DNA of 64,000 nt from Erigeron canadensis (taxonomy: Eukaryota; Streptophyta; Magnoliopsida; Asterales; Asteraceae): positions 32,683,516 through 32,747,515 of the forward strand of contig NC_057766.1 in assembly GCF_010389155.1 (NCBI RefSeq), written 5' to 3'. The notes under the pieces are model-generated. The model was not told where the DNA came from. It was given only the letters and a program-made list of their open reading frames with translations, and did no database searches. Position numbers and translations under genes: made by a program. Position 1 is the stretch's first letter, and each line of letters begins with the position of its first letter. Positions 46,273 to 58,280 of the stretch are shown here, in pieces.

Positions 46273-49260
46273 ATGGGTTGCACCAGCTCCAAACATGTTG
46301 CACACTCTACCATTTCACCTCTTCATCATTCTTCCTTAACAATTAATGATAACAATACGCCCACATTGAGTTATCATAATCGTATTAATCATGGGTTGCT
46401 GTTGGAGAAGATTATAGACGTAAGAGAAGACAATGATAAGAAGATCACAAACGATGAGGATCTTGCCAATAAAAAAACTAATGAACTTGAATCTTTGGAT
46501 CATCATCCTAATGACAAGCATTCCAAAAAGCCTTCATTTTCATTTAGCATAAGGTTTGGAAGATCATCTGTTGCAGAACATGTTGCTGCTGGTTGGCCTG
46601 CCTGGCTTAGTGCCGTGGCTGGAGAAGCCATTGATGGTTGGCTCCCACAAAAATCCGATAGCTTCGAGAGGTTTGAAAAGGTATACCATTTTATTGTATT
46701 TATTTACAAATTCCACCAACATGTAGCATACATACATTCTGATACAGTTGTGATATTATATACAATTGTGTAAAAAAGAAGTCATCTTCATTGTTTTGTT
46801 TTTTTTTTTTTTTTTGAGATGTAGATTGGACAAGGAACATACAGCAATGTGTACCGGGCACGTGATATGAAAACAGGTAGAGTGCTGGCACTGAAGAAGG
46901 TACGGTTTGACAATTTCCAACCCGACAGTGTGAGGTTTATGGCTAGAGAAATCACAATTCTTAGAAAGCTTGACCATCCAAATGTTATGAAATTGGAGGG
47001 GATAATTACATCCCGTTTATCAAGTAACATTTACCTTGTTTTCGAGTATATGGAGCATGATCTTGCAGGACTTCTAACATCACCCAACATCAGGTTCACC
47101 GAATCACAGGTTTGCAACATTTAGTATTGAACTTTTTTCTTCACGTGAAATGAGTAAAATTAAAGTGTAGTATATGAAACTTTCTTGTGGGTGTGCAGAT
47201 TAAATGCTACATGCAGCAGTTGTTGAAAGGGGTCGAGCACTGTCACTCACAAGGCATTCTTCATCGAGACATTAAAACATCAAATGTGTTAGTAAATAAT
47301 GCAGGACAGCTAAAGATTGCGGATTTTGGTCTCGCAAATTTTGTTGCAAGCAGGCAACCATTGACGAGCCGTGTTGTTACATTGTGGTATCGTCCACCTG
47401 AGCTTTTCTTGGGGTCGACGAGCTATGGAACATACGTTGATATGTGGAGTGTTGGCTGTGTCTTTGCTGAACTTTTTATCGGTAGACCAATCCTCAATGG
47501 GAGAACAGAAGTAATCAACAGTTAACACTTCCACTGACATCTTTTTATCCTACTTGAATGTTAATTTCTTAACCAAACCCCATTTGCAGGTTGAACAATT
47601 GCATAAAATCTTCATGCTTTGTGGCACTCCACCGGATGAGTACTGGACTAAACCGACGCTACCACTTGCAAAAATGTCCAAACCCCGGCATGCTTACGAA
47701 AGCTCTCTGAGAGAAAGGTGTAAAGAACTTCCCCAATCTGCTGTGAACCTAATCGACACTCTACTTTCTATTGAACCTGAAAAACGTGGGACTGCTACAT
47801 CTGCTCTTCAATCTGAGGTGAACAGTTGCTAGATAACATGAACATGTTGAGAATAATTAAGGCAAATTTACTTAATCGTGCTTTTGCTTTTCATTCATCA
47901 GTATTTCAATGCAAGACCTTATGCTTGTGATCCTGCAAGCTTGCCAAAGTACCCACCAAGCAAGGAAATTGATGCAAAGCTTCGAGAAGAAGCACATAGG
48001 TGAGTTTCTATTTTAGTTTGAATACAGATGTTTGTATTTTTACAACAAATGTTTGATTTTTGACTTGAAGAACTTTAAATTTCAGAAAGAAATCGGGTGG
48101 AAGAATTCGGGCATCTGGATCATCAAGAAATCTGAGAAAAGGCCGGAAAACTTTGCTAGAACAGACAGAGGTTTTTCTTACATGCAGTCTTTTTATATAT
48201 GTGTTTGTTACTCTGCGTTATTGATGATTTTTGACTGAGTTTGTATTCGGGCTTGTTTCATGTACGTGTAGGCCCGAAGAAGTGCTTATTTTCATGGCCC
48301 TAGACGTTCAGATGATTTAAAAACATCATTAGACACAGTTTCAGATCTTTCTGGAACCACAGATGTATCTCAGGCTGACACCATTTCCACAGTGCCTGCG
48401 CTGGCTACAACACCTAACGGGACTCTTGGGTGGTCAACAAAAAGGCGAAAACATGTCAGTTTTGTGACGCCAACAAGCCAAGATGTTCGTGCAATAGAGC
48501 CAATTCATGAGCAAGATTATTCATCTGTAAGTCATCTTTGGGTTCCAACTTTTTTTCTCTTCTTTTATTAGGTTGAATATTAACTTTCTTAACCTATGGT
48601 GGTTTTATCTTCGTACAAGATTATTCATGTTATAGTTATACTGTCTATCTGAAAATAAAATAGGATCAAAGTGAAGAAGAAAGGCAACAGTATTCAAGAC
48701 CTATGCTAATGCAACCACATAAATTCAATGAGAAGCAAGAAGGTAACACTCACAACAGTGTTCCTAGATCTCGATTTTCAAAAGGTACATTAAATTTCAT
48801 TCTGTAAGGTGTAGCTGAAGTAAGAATTAACAGAACCACACAACAGATTCAGCAACATGGGTGGGTTGGATGACGGGTCAAAAAAGGGTTTATATCGAAA
48901 CAGCTACTTGTAGAACTGGGTTAAGTGTGTTGGCTTGACCCGCAAACACTTTGTGTCTGTTAATAAGTAAACTGGTCAAAGTTGCACATGCCACAGAAAT
49001 TTGATTATGGGTGCTTTCGCATCCTATACATGCAGAATTATGACGTAAAAGAGAGTTCGTACAACTGTAGCCTAACGAGTCTTTCTGATACAACTTTATT
49101 TGGAGCTCGTACAACGTGCTTGGATGATCGGACCGACAAACTTAAAGGGGGAGAAGAAGAAAAGATAAATGGAAGCGAAGCAACATACATGGGAGGAATG
49201 GGAAGTGGAAAATACAGTAGAGGTAAAGGCTTCAAATTTAAGAGGGTTGATGAACTTTAA
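46273..49260 (+). CDS. CDK-like Ser/Thr kinase, N-myristoylated (At1g54610/At1g18670 group)
   Basis: Exons: 46273-46680, 46825-47109, 47199-47510, 47590-47817, 47902-47999, 48086-48170, 48272-48526 (557 residues in phase), then 48664 to about 48742 or 48784, and probably a last exon ending at 49260. MGCTSSKH is a myristoylation/palmitoylation signal, so it is likely membrane-bound. The kinase domain starts IGQGTYSNVYRAR (residue 137); the lysine is K160 in LALKKV, the CDK-type helix is PDSVRFMARE, HRD is at 253-255 (HRDIKTSN), DFG at 273-275, then VTLWYRPPELFLG. These fix a CDK-like kinase of the plant CRK/CDKC-related group. The C-terminus is Ser/Arg-rich (GSSRNLRKGRK, STKRRKHVSFVTP-like). 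Exon 8 ends in phase 1, but the last exon reads best from 49036 in phase 0, so this junction is unresolved; a start at 49106 would restore phase. Confidence 0.88.
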
Positions 49261-49545
49261 AGGCTTATTGCTTAACACACACCTCTAATCAACACTTGAT
49301 TATTCTTTGATCTATTTGTAAATTGTTGTCTTTTATCCCATTCATTGGACCCTTGATCTGTAACTTTCTTTACATTGTTGTGAATATGATACATTCCATT
49401 CTTCTAAACATAATCTAACAAACAGAAACATAGAACTGTACTATTCATATCCAAAACTCAAATTTTAGGAAAACAATATCAATCTACATAATTTGAAAGG
49501 GATGTGTGTATGTTATATTCTGAATAATGCATGTACGTTACATCC

Positions 49546-51246
49546 TTAATAACCAGGAATGGCTGCATAGCGATAGCCTTGTGCACCCCTCCATGAATAA
49601 TATGCGATTCGAGTCTCGTAGAAGCCTAAAACATACAAATCATCATCAGAACATAAAAAAGGGGATTCAAAGTTTAACATTATACATCATCAAACAAACA
49701 CATACTCAAATTAGTTGGTTGTTTGCACTGATGGCACACAAAGAAAAAGAAAACTGTTTAGTAATGCACATGATGATCATCCTGATATGATATCAAACAG
49801 CAACTTACAAAATCAGTATCGTTGAATTAGAATATAGTTGCTATAAGAATGATGCTTAATTTTGAATGGTAACCTAACTACCTAAAAGCTTGCAGCTCTG
49901 TATCTCCGAGCAGAGATATAAAATTCTTATACACCAATGTAATTGACGCTGAACTTCAAAACTACGAACCTATATTAAAGATGAGACTGAAGACAAGCAG
50001 CATATAACCAGTCATAGGGAGATCAATCTACCATAATTCTCAATATACCTTAAGGTGGCAAAAGGGAGAAGATATCTACACAACAGACTTTAGTCATACA
50101 CAAGAATAGTATGCTTTACATATTTGTACACTTTGCAGTAACATAACTGTACTTGTGTATGGCTAAAATTTATTGTGTAGATATCACCTCCCGTGGCAAA
50201 ATGGGGGTTCCGGTGGGTTTGGTTACAAGTTAAAACATAATGGGTTTGACCCAAATTTGTCCAAACTTTATTTAGTTTTCATAAAGAATTAGAGTGTCGA
50301 ATGTGATTGCAAAAAACTGTATTATTTCGATAACCATTGAATTTTCTTTAATATAAATGATTCTAGAGGCTTTATGCATCAAACACATACTTTTGAATTT
50401 TGATCATTCTAATTTAGCTGATTCACATATACCCATATGACCCACAGAGCTTAAACATAACCTGAATTGAGCCATTCATCAGTAAAGGGGGTGGAAAATG
50501 CATGGCTTAAGCTAAAGCCTTGGTATAATTGTACAATATTGTTCTCTTAATTGCCTAACTTTTAAGTAAATACTTTTCAAATTCTCCTTTTTTTTAGCCT
50601 CAAAATGATTCATAATCCTCATAAAATTCTTTATTAATTAAAAAAATAGTTATGCAAGAAGCAAAGAGAAAAATAAGTTTCAAATTCACACATTAGATTG
50701 TCTAGTAAATTGACATGAAACTAAATGCCCACATAAATAGAGCCGATAAATGGTAAAACCCCAATGGAAGAAGTCAAAACTTTCAAGTAACGGTTAGATA
50801 AAGATTATTTCATACATAAAAACCTTCAAACGTGCATAGATGCTCGAAATTGCATTTATGTGCAAAACTTGTGTGGAGATCATATGCTTGAAAAAATGAA
50901 TTGAGTAATAGAGAAATGACTGCATGTTTTAGAAAAATTAACCAACTTTCGTATTAAGTAATATGAATAATGTACCTGGGAGAAAGGTGAGAGCCCCGAG
51001 TCCTAAAAGGCCATATGCTTGGGATCTGTCGCCTCCCATGTGACCCGTGAAAATGAAGAACGAGAGAAGTAGAAGCCCACATCCAATGATGAGAAGAAAA
51101 AGTGCAAGGGCAATGGATTTCCATGGAACTTCATCCAAGCTTGCTGGTGAATAATCGAAACGTGGATCAGATCCTCCTGCATTGCCTATATAGTCATTGT
51201 CTTCATCGGCAAGACGAGTATAATTAATGTTCCGCCTAGATGCCAT
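49546..51246 (-). CDS. TMEM230-like small membrane protein
   Basis: Two coding exons on the minus strand: 51246-50976 and 49625-49546, joined at CTCCCAG|GTACAT and TTTTAG|GCTTCT; 116 residues. It begins MASRRNINYTRLADEDNDYI and has DPRFDYSPASLDEVPWKSIA. A first membrane segment (IALALFLLIIGCGLLLLSFF, about residues 45-66) is followed by FTGHMGGDRSQAYGLL, a second segment ending LTFLPG, and the tail FYETRIAYYSWRG. This is the TMEM230/TMEM134 family signature. The animal member is a trafficking protein of endosomal and secretory vesicles; the plant role is not known. Pyrimidine-rich sequence around 53700-53880 could be a distant 5' untranslated exon, as the intron structure upstream is not readable. 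Confidence 0.93.
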
Positions 51247-52940
51247 ACCAATAACTTTGACTTCAGAATGTACAAAAAATGTCCAGACACACGAGATACA
51301 CCCAAATCAAACTGCTTTGAATAAACATCAGAGAAATAGGTTTGGTAATTAGCCATTAGCCATACAGAATAAAAGATATGAAAAGACATATATTATTTCA
51401 TCAAGTTGCATGCTAAGACCAATGAATAATTTCCAAACTCATAACTTCTTATGTCTTTGACTAGCGGTGAAGTAACACTGTAATCGTGAATGATCCACAG
51501 TTAACAGATACATCATATGTGAAAGCATTTGCATCCCAATACAAATGCTGAATGCCTGCATCATATTAAATGGCTGCCCATCCTCTATCCCAAGGTAAGA
51601 CCCCGAATGAAAGAAATGTACCTTTGAAGGCATGATACTCAGAATTTGTCTTCCACAATTTTAATTTCAATTTCAGATTAAAAGATAAAAACACATTTAC
51701 CTGTATATCTAAATGTGTTGTTGCCAGTGTCGGCTCAAGATTTTTTAAGGCCTTAAACGAGATTTATTATAGAGACTTAGTTCGTTACCGTACAAAGAAA
51801 GCAAAAGGAAAAAAAAAAAGATACCTAACTACTGTGAAAAGGCAATGACACTGCTGGTCTAAGTTATCCGTATAATTTTCCCTTTTCTTATAATAGAACT
51901 AGCCAAATATCCATAATATTAAGCCCATTAAACAAAATATAGGGGTCCAAGAAAAGCGGGGGCCCAAAACAGCCGCTTACCCCTTGACTACTATTAAGCC
52001 GGCTATGGTTGTTGCAAAACTTTAGGTTTATGCAGGTTAAATTCCAATCATTTTAAGTTTCCTAAAAACAGAGGCTGGTATACATAGATCAAGAAAGCAA
52101 ATGCATACAAAACATAGAAACATACAAAATATAGACAACATTTATCACATGTATGCAAACTATTCCAAAAGTTCCATAATTCTATAATAGCAACTAATTT
52201 ATTAGCACTGCAGCAGTCAGATAATTAGTCTGCATTATTCAACTTTGATCCACCTACTTCTAGGAAGGGCTGGGAAATGGCAATCGGGTCATGCTTGGTT
52301 GACAAGTTTGGATTAGTATTTTGGCAGGTCCATGTATCCCAGCCCATTTAGTTAATTGTGTCAAAAAGTATAACCGAACCCAATTAGTTAAATAAATGTG
52401 TTAGTTGTTTTGGCCCATTTACAATCCATTATACATCAAAAAGTACACAATAAACATTAAAAGTTGACAGAATAGATATTTCAAATGCAGGTAATGAATA
52501 TCAAAGATAAACATAAGAAAGTATTAAACCGTTACGTTCTATACAAGAAAGAAAATGATATGATAGTATGTAATTTTGTTTCTGTAGTTCTGTATATATT
52601 TTACCCCATATGCAAATAAACCTTGTTAAATGATCAGTAGGTTTATTGGGTTTGTGGAATACCACATTTCCCTATGAGTCGTGTGATCACTTTTGCAATA
52701 AATATTTCGACCCTATCTATTGCCTTAGGGCATCATGAAACCTTTACAGAGACGAACAAAGGACAATTCTTACCCACGGCAAATGTTCGAGTCTAAACAT
52801 AGAGATTATGTGAATTATCATGCAGAAATGAGACCAGTCTCGTGTATATTTATGAATTATGATACATGAAACGCCGCACCTTTTAGAATTAAAAAGTTGC
52901 AACCTTTTGTTAAAACAATGATAAAATTGGGTAAGTAAGC
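51247..52940. other. Upstream region of the TMEM230-like gene, no gene seen
   Basis: May hold a long 5' untranslated intron. Around 52270-52420 there are GGGTC/ACCCA-type motifs common in hAT-like debris. No supportable ORF. Confidence 0.4.
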
Positions 52941-52944
52941 ACCC

Positions 52945-53157
52945 AATGCCGTCTTCTACGGGTTTTGGGTCCTAATACCTCGACGGTGTATGGGGGAGGT
53001 TAAGATCTAGACAGCCTTAGCCCTACCACGACGGTGTAAAGAGGCTGCTTCCAGGTTCTATCTAAGATAGAAAAGGACCTCCAGCCTTGCAAACCATGAG
53101 GATAGAACCCTTGACCTCTGTCTCCAGAGGCAACGATGTTAGCCACTTAACCAGCCT
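52945..53157 (-). mobile_element. tRNA-derived SINE (Au/TS-like)
   Basis: On the minus strand it starts AAGGCTGGTTAAGTGGCTAA (A box: GTTAAGTGGCTAAC). A B box follows, AAGGGTTCTATCC, and then a body with GCAGCCTCTTTACACC and GGTAGGGCTAAGGCTGTC, which resembles the conserved AGCCTCT...AGGTAGGGGTAAGG middle of plant Au/TS SINEs. It ends near 52945. Target duplications not identified. Confidence 0.7.
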
Positions 53158-53990
53158 TGTTGGTTACCTTCCATAGCAACCTTCTGTTGCATTGGTTAAA
53201 AATGAATTTCGAGGGGTGGTATTGGTAGCAAAAACTGTTTAGTATACCTAGAGCGACCCCAACTAGGGGGAAACCCCCCTGGACCCCCTCAAGGGGCACT
53301 TCCCCCTGACCGTTGCTATACAACGTGGAAATCAAATTAGCTCTAACGAGGATGCACCCTGCACTAACCAGCTCCTTTTTAGCTTAATCCTGGATCCATT
53401 GGTCTCAAGTAAATCATAATCACACTAAATGGCCAATGACACTAATCACGCCAACATAATCAACATTGGTTTAATAAATAAAAACAAAAATTCTACTAGT
53501 CTGATTCACTATTATTACTTTACTTTATTACTCCACAACTCAAAATAAAGTTGCACAACACAGTCTTATATTAAATCATTGAGGTTTGTGTTGTATGAAA
53601 ACATAATTATAATCCCAGTCTGATGATATGATAAGATAATAATAAAAACCAGAATATGAAATAAAATAAAGGATTAAGTGAAGGAATTTACACAATAATA
53701 ATAAGAAGAATAATTAGGTTAAGAGTCAGAGTTACCAAATTATTGAGAGGAAGGAGTTTATTTATAAATAAATATGGATCCAGAAATGGTTTCGCCTCCA
53801 CACCACCAGCAATCGATCAAATCCTTTATTTCTGTCTTTCTAATACGATGTGTCGTTTTTCTTTGATGTACGACAAGAATATTCAGCCATTCAACTATGA
53901 ACTGCCTATTTAATATTTCATTTCCTTAAAAAAAAAAATACACTTTCTTTTCCCTTTCTTTTGAAAAAAATAAATACATATACGGTAAAT
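53158..53990. other. Intergenic with a GC-rich self-complementary stretch
   Basis: 53262-53310 carries CTAGGGGGAAACCCCCCTGG and nearby AAGGGGCACTTCCCCCT, able to fold into strong hairpins. No gene seen. The rest is AT-rich and may include the start of the TMEM230-like transcript. Confidence 0.45.
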
Positions 53991-53992
53991 AA

Positions 53993-54350
53993 ACGAGAGT
54001 AAAAGTACCCGCGCGCTGTGACGATGAGATAGTGGGGTGATAGGTCATAAAGTATGATAGTCAAATGCCTTAACCATACGGGTTCCGTTCTCGGATTTAA
54101 AAATTCGTCAAAAGTATATCGAATGACATCTCTAATGAAAGAACATGAAATTTTAAGAACACCTTAATAATTTAAATAATTTATCGATGTACGGTTTGTA
54201 AGATAAAAGATTTTGAATGAATTGGAGGAATAAATGATTTATGGATGAGAGTAAAAAAAGATGATTGGTTGAGATTTTAGGAGAGATAAAGGGTGTTTGG
54301 TAAAGAAGAGACATTTTAGGGAAGTAAATATTAAAACTTAAAATGTTAGA
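53993..54350 (-). mobile_element. Non-autonomous Helitron (family of 15423-15892)
   Basis: On the minus strand starts TCTAACATTTTAAGTTTTAA; the 3' region has the hairpin-like CACAGCGCGCGGGT. It shares long blocks with the element at 15423-15892 (GGATTTAAAAATTCGTC; ACATGAAATTTTAAGAACAC), same orientation. The 3' end is CTCTCG before T as in the other copy. Confidence 0.6.
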
Positions 54351-54368
54351 CATGGGGAATCTGCTTAA

Positions 54369-54646
54369 TACTTTGCGTTTGGTTCACAGAATGTCTTGGG
54401 AGGGAATGGAATCTTTCAAAGGAATTGGAATTTGACGGAATGTTTTTGATTTTTTAAAAATTTAAGTGATGGAAGGAATGAAATTCCTTCCTCCATCCCT
54501 AAGGAATGGAGATTCCATCAAATGATGGAATGTTTACATTACTATGGAATGAGATTCCCTCTTCTTTGTGCAACCAAACGCACTAAGGAATGGAATTCAA
54601 TTCCAATTCCATCAGATTTCATCGATTCTGTGAACCAAACGCGACC
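54369..54646. mobile_element. Tourist-like MITE (family of 16773-17049)
   Basis: 278 bp, flanked by TAA (54366-54368, 54647-54649). The ends share GCGTTTGGTTCACAGAATG and its inverse (ATTCTGTGAACCAAACGC). The left terminal bases have decayed. The interior has the same GGAATGGA/TTCCATT motifs as the other copy. Confidence 0.8.
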
Positions 54647-54689
54647 TAATATATGGTATAAATATAGACAATGACAAGCAATAAGAAAA

Positions 54690-55573
54690 AGAGTTAATAC
54701 TCAAAATGGTGTAAATAAAAAACTTATTTACCAAAATGGTGTAGTTTAAAAAATATTTAAAAAAAAAGTGTTTTCTCAAAAAATATTTATCAAAATAGTG
54801 TTTTTTTTATTACTTTTGTAGCATTTTTACCTAAACATTAGGTTGTACTTCTTTTATCAAATCTACCAAATTATTGAAACTTAAAAACTCATGATATTTC
54901 ATAACATTACAATGCCAATACTAGATCTTAAATAAAAAAGTACCACATACATATAAAAATTCTTAATTTCATTCAAAACGCATGATTAAGCAATACCATG
55001 TATGTGAACAAATATCAAGCAAATGAAACATTTACAAAGATGAAGGCAAATCTACTTAGATCAATAAAACTTAAAAGCTCATGAATTTTTATAACACTAC
55101 AAAACCGATACAACAGAATATAAGCATATATTTTAAATAGAAAAAGTAACAATTACATATAAAAATCGTTAGTTCCATTTGCTTTCATTTTTTAAACGTT
55201 CCATTTGCTTGATTTTGTTCATATACATAGTATTGTTTAATTATGGTGATAACTTCTATATTGCGTTTTGAATGAAACCAATGATTTTTATATGTATGTG
55301 GTACTTTTTTTAAAAAAAATTTATGTTTATGTTTATACTCTCTTGTATTAACATTGTAATGTTATGAGATATCATGAATTTTAAGTGTTAATGACTTAGT
55401 AAATTTAATAAAAACAAGTACAACATAATTTTTAAGCAAAATTCTACAAGAGTAGTAAAAAACACCATTTTGGTAAAAAAATTTTAAGAAAATACCTCTT
55501 TGGTAAATATTTTTTAAACTACACCATTTTAGTAAATTTGTTTTTCATTTACACCATTTTGAGTATTAACTCT
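54690..55573. mobile_element. Long inverted-repeat (foldback) element, 884 bp
   Basis: Arms of about 350-380 bp face each other around a loop of about 160 bp (55036-55194). The left arm begins AGAGTTAATACTCAAAATGG and the right arm ends with its exact reverse complement. Further matching blocks are AAATGGTGTAGTTTAAAA, CATAACATTACAATG, CACATACATATAAAAAT, TTCATTCAAAACGCA and CAAGCAAATG. No coding sequence. A target duplication could not be seen because both flanks are A-rich; a MULE-type MITE is the likeliest class. Confidence 0.88.
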
Positions 55574-55917
55574 AAAAAAAAATTCGTGCCTCCAAAAAAT
55601 GCTAATTTAAACGTCATAACATATGCGCGAACTTAACAACCTTATTTATTGCTCTTGTGATACTTATATACTCTTAACTTGTGTTCGTCTTAGTAGTTTT
55701 AAAATATATTAATTAAAACTAAAAAATTGAAATTCAAGTATATTAAATTTCTATGACTAATATCACAATTTAATCAATACAAAACCTAAAGAAAGAAACA
55801 TATGAAATTAACTTCATATAAATATTTATTCCAACTTACTTTTTTATTTTCAACTTTAGTTAAATAAAAAAATTTGCAGTTTGTTATATTTAAAATTACT
55901 ACAAACACAAAATAATT

Positions 55918-56166
55918 TTAGACTAAACGATTTAGAGTTAAGTTCAACAAAAAGAGAAACAAAAAATGTACAGTATGTATTTGAAAAATACATACAAATT
56001 CATCAACAAATACCATCTCGAAGGTTTTGATTTGCTTCGGGTTATTCCACTCCGAAACAATCCATACATGCACAACACGGAGTCGTAGATGGTTAACATG
56101 TGTTGGCTTAAGATCTTCAAGATGAACTAATACGGTCTTATTTTTTATTGTTGAAAAAGAAGTCAT
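55918..56166 (-). pseudogene. RPA1-like (DUF223) N-terminal exon fragment
   Basis: On the minus strand, from ATG at 56166: VHLEDLKPTHVNHLRLRVVH then VWIVSEWNNPKQIKTFEMVF followed by VDE. This is the shape of the first OB fold of plant replication protein A 70-kDa subunit-like proteins (RVxRLWxxPxxxNPxxxxSIEMVLxDE). A splice-donor-like GTATGT follows. No further exon is visible, so it is a fragment, maybe carried by a Helitron, which often encode RPA-like proteins. Confidence 0.5.
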
Positions 56167-56215
56167 AATGAACTTATAATAGACAACAAACTAATTTAAA
56201 AGAGATATAAAAATA

Positions 56216-56238
56216 TTAATAATAATAATAATAATAAT
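56216..56238. repeat. (AAT)n microsatellite
   Basis: About seven AAT units followed by GATAAT. Confidence 0.85.
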
Positions 56239-56399
56239 GATAATTTAAGTTCATAATATATTGAATTTCATAAAAGTGATGATCTTTAAAAATTAAAAAC
56301 AAGTTACTTGGTATAGGAGGAGGTCGAACATTTTGGTGGTCGACTTTTTTTTTGGTCGTAGTTTTTTTTTTCTTGAGAATATGTGAGGTTTTTTTTCCT

Positions 56400-56400
56400 A

Positions 56401-56424
<24 letters not shown>
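56400..56424. repeat. (AT)n microsatellite
   Basis: Twelve AT units, extended by imperfect ATATATAATATAAT. Confidence 0.9.
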
Positions 56425-56432
<8 letters not shown>

Positions 56433-56689
56433 ATATAATTTTTGGGATATTTTTAATGATAAAAAGATTGTTTTATTAATAATAAAGTCGGTCTTTAAAT
56501 TTAATAATTAAAAAAATATTTAAAAAATAGAGAATTAACGATTTTTAGGTTAAAGGAGAGAGATTAGGGGTGCCAAGTGTACCTCCAACCTCCTCTTTAG
56601 TTATATTATTATTATAGATAGATTGTTATGGACTTATACTTTTGTAATATTTAATATTTATTTTTGTAATATTTATAACCTTATTTATT

Positions 56690-56895
56690 AACCGATTCCA
56701 CTTAAGTGAGTTGGTCAGGGGTATCTTCTAAATCCACTATGTGAGCAACGGATGTGAGTTTTTTTTCAAGGTCTTGGGTTCAAGTCTTGGGTTTCTCATC
56801 TCAATGTATTTTCCATGATGAGAGGGTTTGAGGTCCAGTAAATCACTGGTTAAATTTGTCTTCAAGACGCTTGAATCGAAACTAACTCTATAAAT
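56690..56895 (+). mobile_element. Possible tRNA-derived SINE
   Basis: GTGAGTTGGTCAGGGG could be an A box and TTGGGTTCAAGTCTTGGG a B box (consensus GGTTCRANNCC), followed by about 100 bp and an A-rich tail near 56895. Weak, from box motifs only. Confidence 0.35.
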
Positions 56896-57004
56896 AAAAA
56901 AATAAATAAATAGCTTAAGTTCGTAATGTTCCTTTTGAATTGTAAAATCTAACTCTATTTACGATTTCCCAACTAAGTTATTTATCTTATTTACTTTATA
57001 TATA

Positions 57005-57235
57005 GGGGCTAATTACTTGAAAAGTCCTTCAACTTGTCACTGAAACCTGTTATGGGGTTACAACAAAAGAAGTTCTATTTCAGGGTATGAAAACGGCTAA
57101 AATTACTATAGTAGGACGGTGACCACTTTTTGCTGACGTGTACAGTAGCTAGCAGGTTTTATCCCTATTTTTAAGGGCTAATTACTTGAAAAATCTCTCA
57201 ACTTGTCACTAAAACCTTTTTTGGGGCTCCAACAA
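57005..57235. repeat. Direct repeat of a transposon-end-like motif
   Basis: GGGCTAATTACTTGAAAA is followed by CAACTTGTCACT and AAACC at 57006 and again at 57175, about 169 bp apart. A relative starts at 2396. The wording resembles MULE termini, but no complete element was delimited. Confidence 0.5.
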
Positions 57236-57680
57236 ATTTTTTTTCAAATTAGCCACTTTTTTATATTCCCTTGTACCATATGACATCTAGCCACTTCCAT
57301 TTCAAAACCACCGTTGTCGGCGTCATAAACTTTATGGTAGCGGCTATGGAGATTTGTTGTGGTGTTAAGTAAAAGGTTCAAATCTTTAACTTGGGTTATT
57401 TAATAAAAGTTGAACATGAGAATAGTTAAATGAGGACATAGATACAATCAAGATTATTCAAATTGTTTCATGAGTTTTGTGGCCGGAAAATTTGTTGTTG
57501 TTTTTTATTTTCCGATGATGTGATTATATACTAGTGATGTTGATGATGAGCTGACGTTACCATAGGAAATATGTGATTATGGCATCCCAAATCTGTAATG
57601 GCAAAAGGGTAGTCGGATTTAGGTGGTGTCGGCGGTAGGATGGTCGGAGGTTATGAAGATGGAATGGAGATGGAACCCAT
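57236..57680. other. Intergenic, nothing recognised
   Basis: No supportable gene. Confidence 0.45.
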
Positions 57681-57953
57681 AAGTATATGATGTAACCAAT
57701 TTAGACTCATCGCCCACATCATTATTGGCCATTTTATTATGTATTTTAAGTCGAATTTATGTGCATTTGGCGCGTTTATGTGTTTGTTAGTGTTTTCAGG
57801 CTCTAAACAGGTTACGCGTTTATTTGGTACATTTTCGGAAGACTTATTGGCCTAGAAGTTGATTTGTATTACCGAGAGTTGTTTCAAGTGGAAGAGATGG
57901 CGAAGCTTGGCATGTACTTGAGATCGAAAGGAGATTGTTCGATATAAGCCTTG

Positions 57954-58219
57954 ACTGCGCCGCAGTGGGTATGTTACATGGCCACTGCGCTGCAGCCATT
58001 ATCCACGGAAAGATTGTAAACAAAACTCACTGCGCCGCAGTGGGGATGGCGAAAGGTTGACTGCGCCGCAGTCGTCAAAAGGGAAAAGGAAGCCGAGGAA
58101 AAGGACTGCACCGCAGTGGAGGTATCCATTGCCACTGTGCCGCAGTCACCCGAAAGTCAAAGTCAAAGACTCCTCACTGCGCCGCAGTGAGGGAATGTCA
58201 CAACCCACTGCGCCGTAGT
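57954..58219. repeat. Eight spaced ACTGCGCCGCAGT palindromes
   Basis: Starts at 57954, 57984, 58029, 58060, 58105, 58134, 58176 and 58207. Each is ACTGCG-C-CGCAGT or differs from it at one or two bases. Spacing alternates: 30, 45, 31, 45, 29, 42, 31, so they form four pairs with a pair period of 71-76 bp. Confidence 0.95.
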
Positions 58220-58272
58220 GGGTGCACGGGATCTGAAGCCTGTGGACGATTTTTGCATCAGAATTGGAGGAG

Positions 58273-58280
58273 TATAAATA
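58273..58280 (+). promoter_or_regulatory. TATA box of the LTR-like segment
   Basis: TATAAATA, 53 bp after the last palindrome. Confidence 0.6.

Noticed and set aside
57954..58219. CRISPR-like regularly spaced repeats
   Set aside because: Repeats are only 13 bp, degenerate, with alternating spacer lengths, in a plant nuclear LTR-like context and without cas genes.
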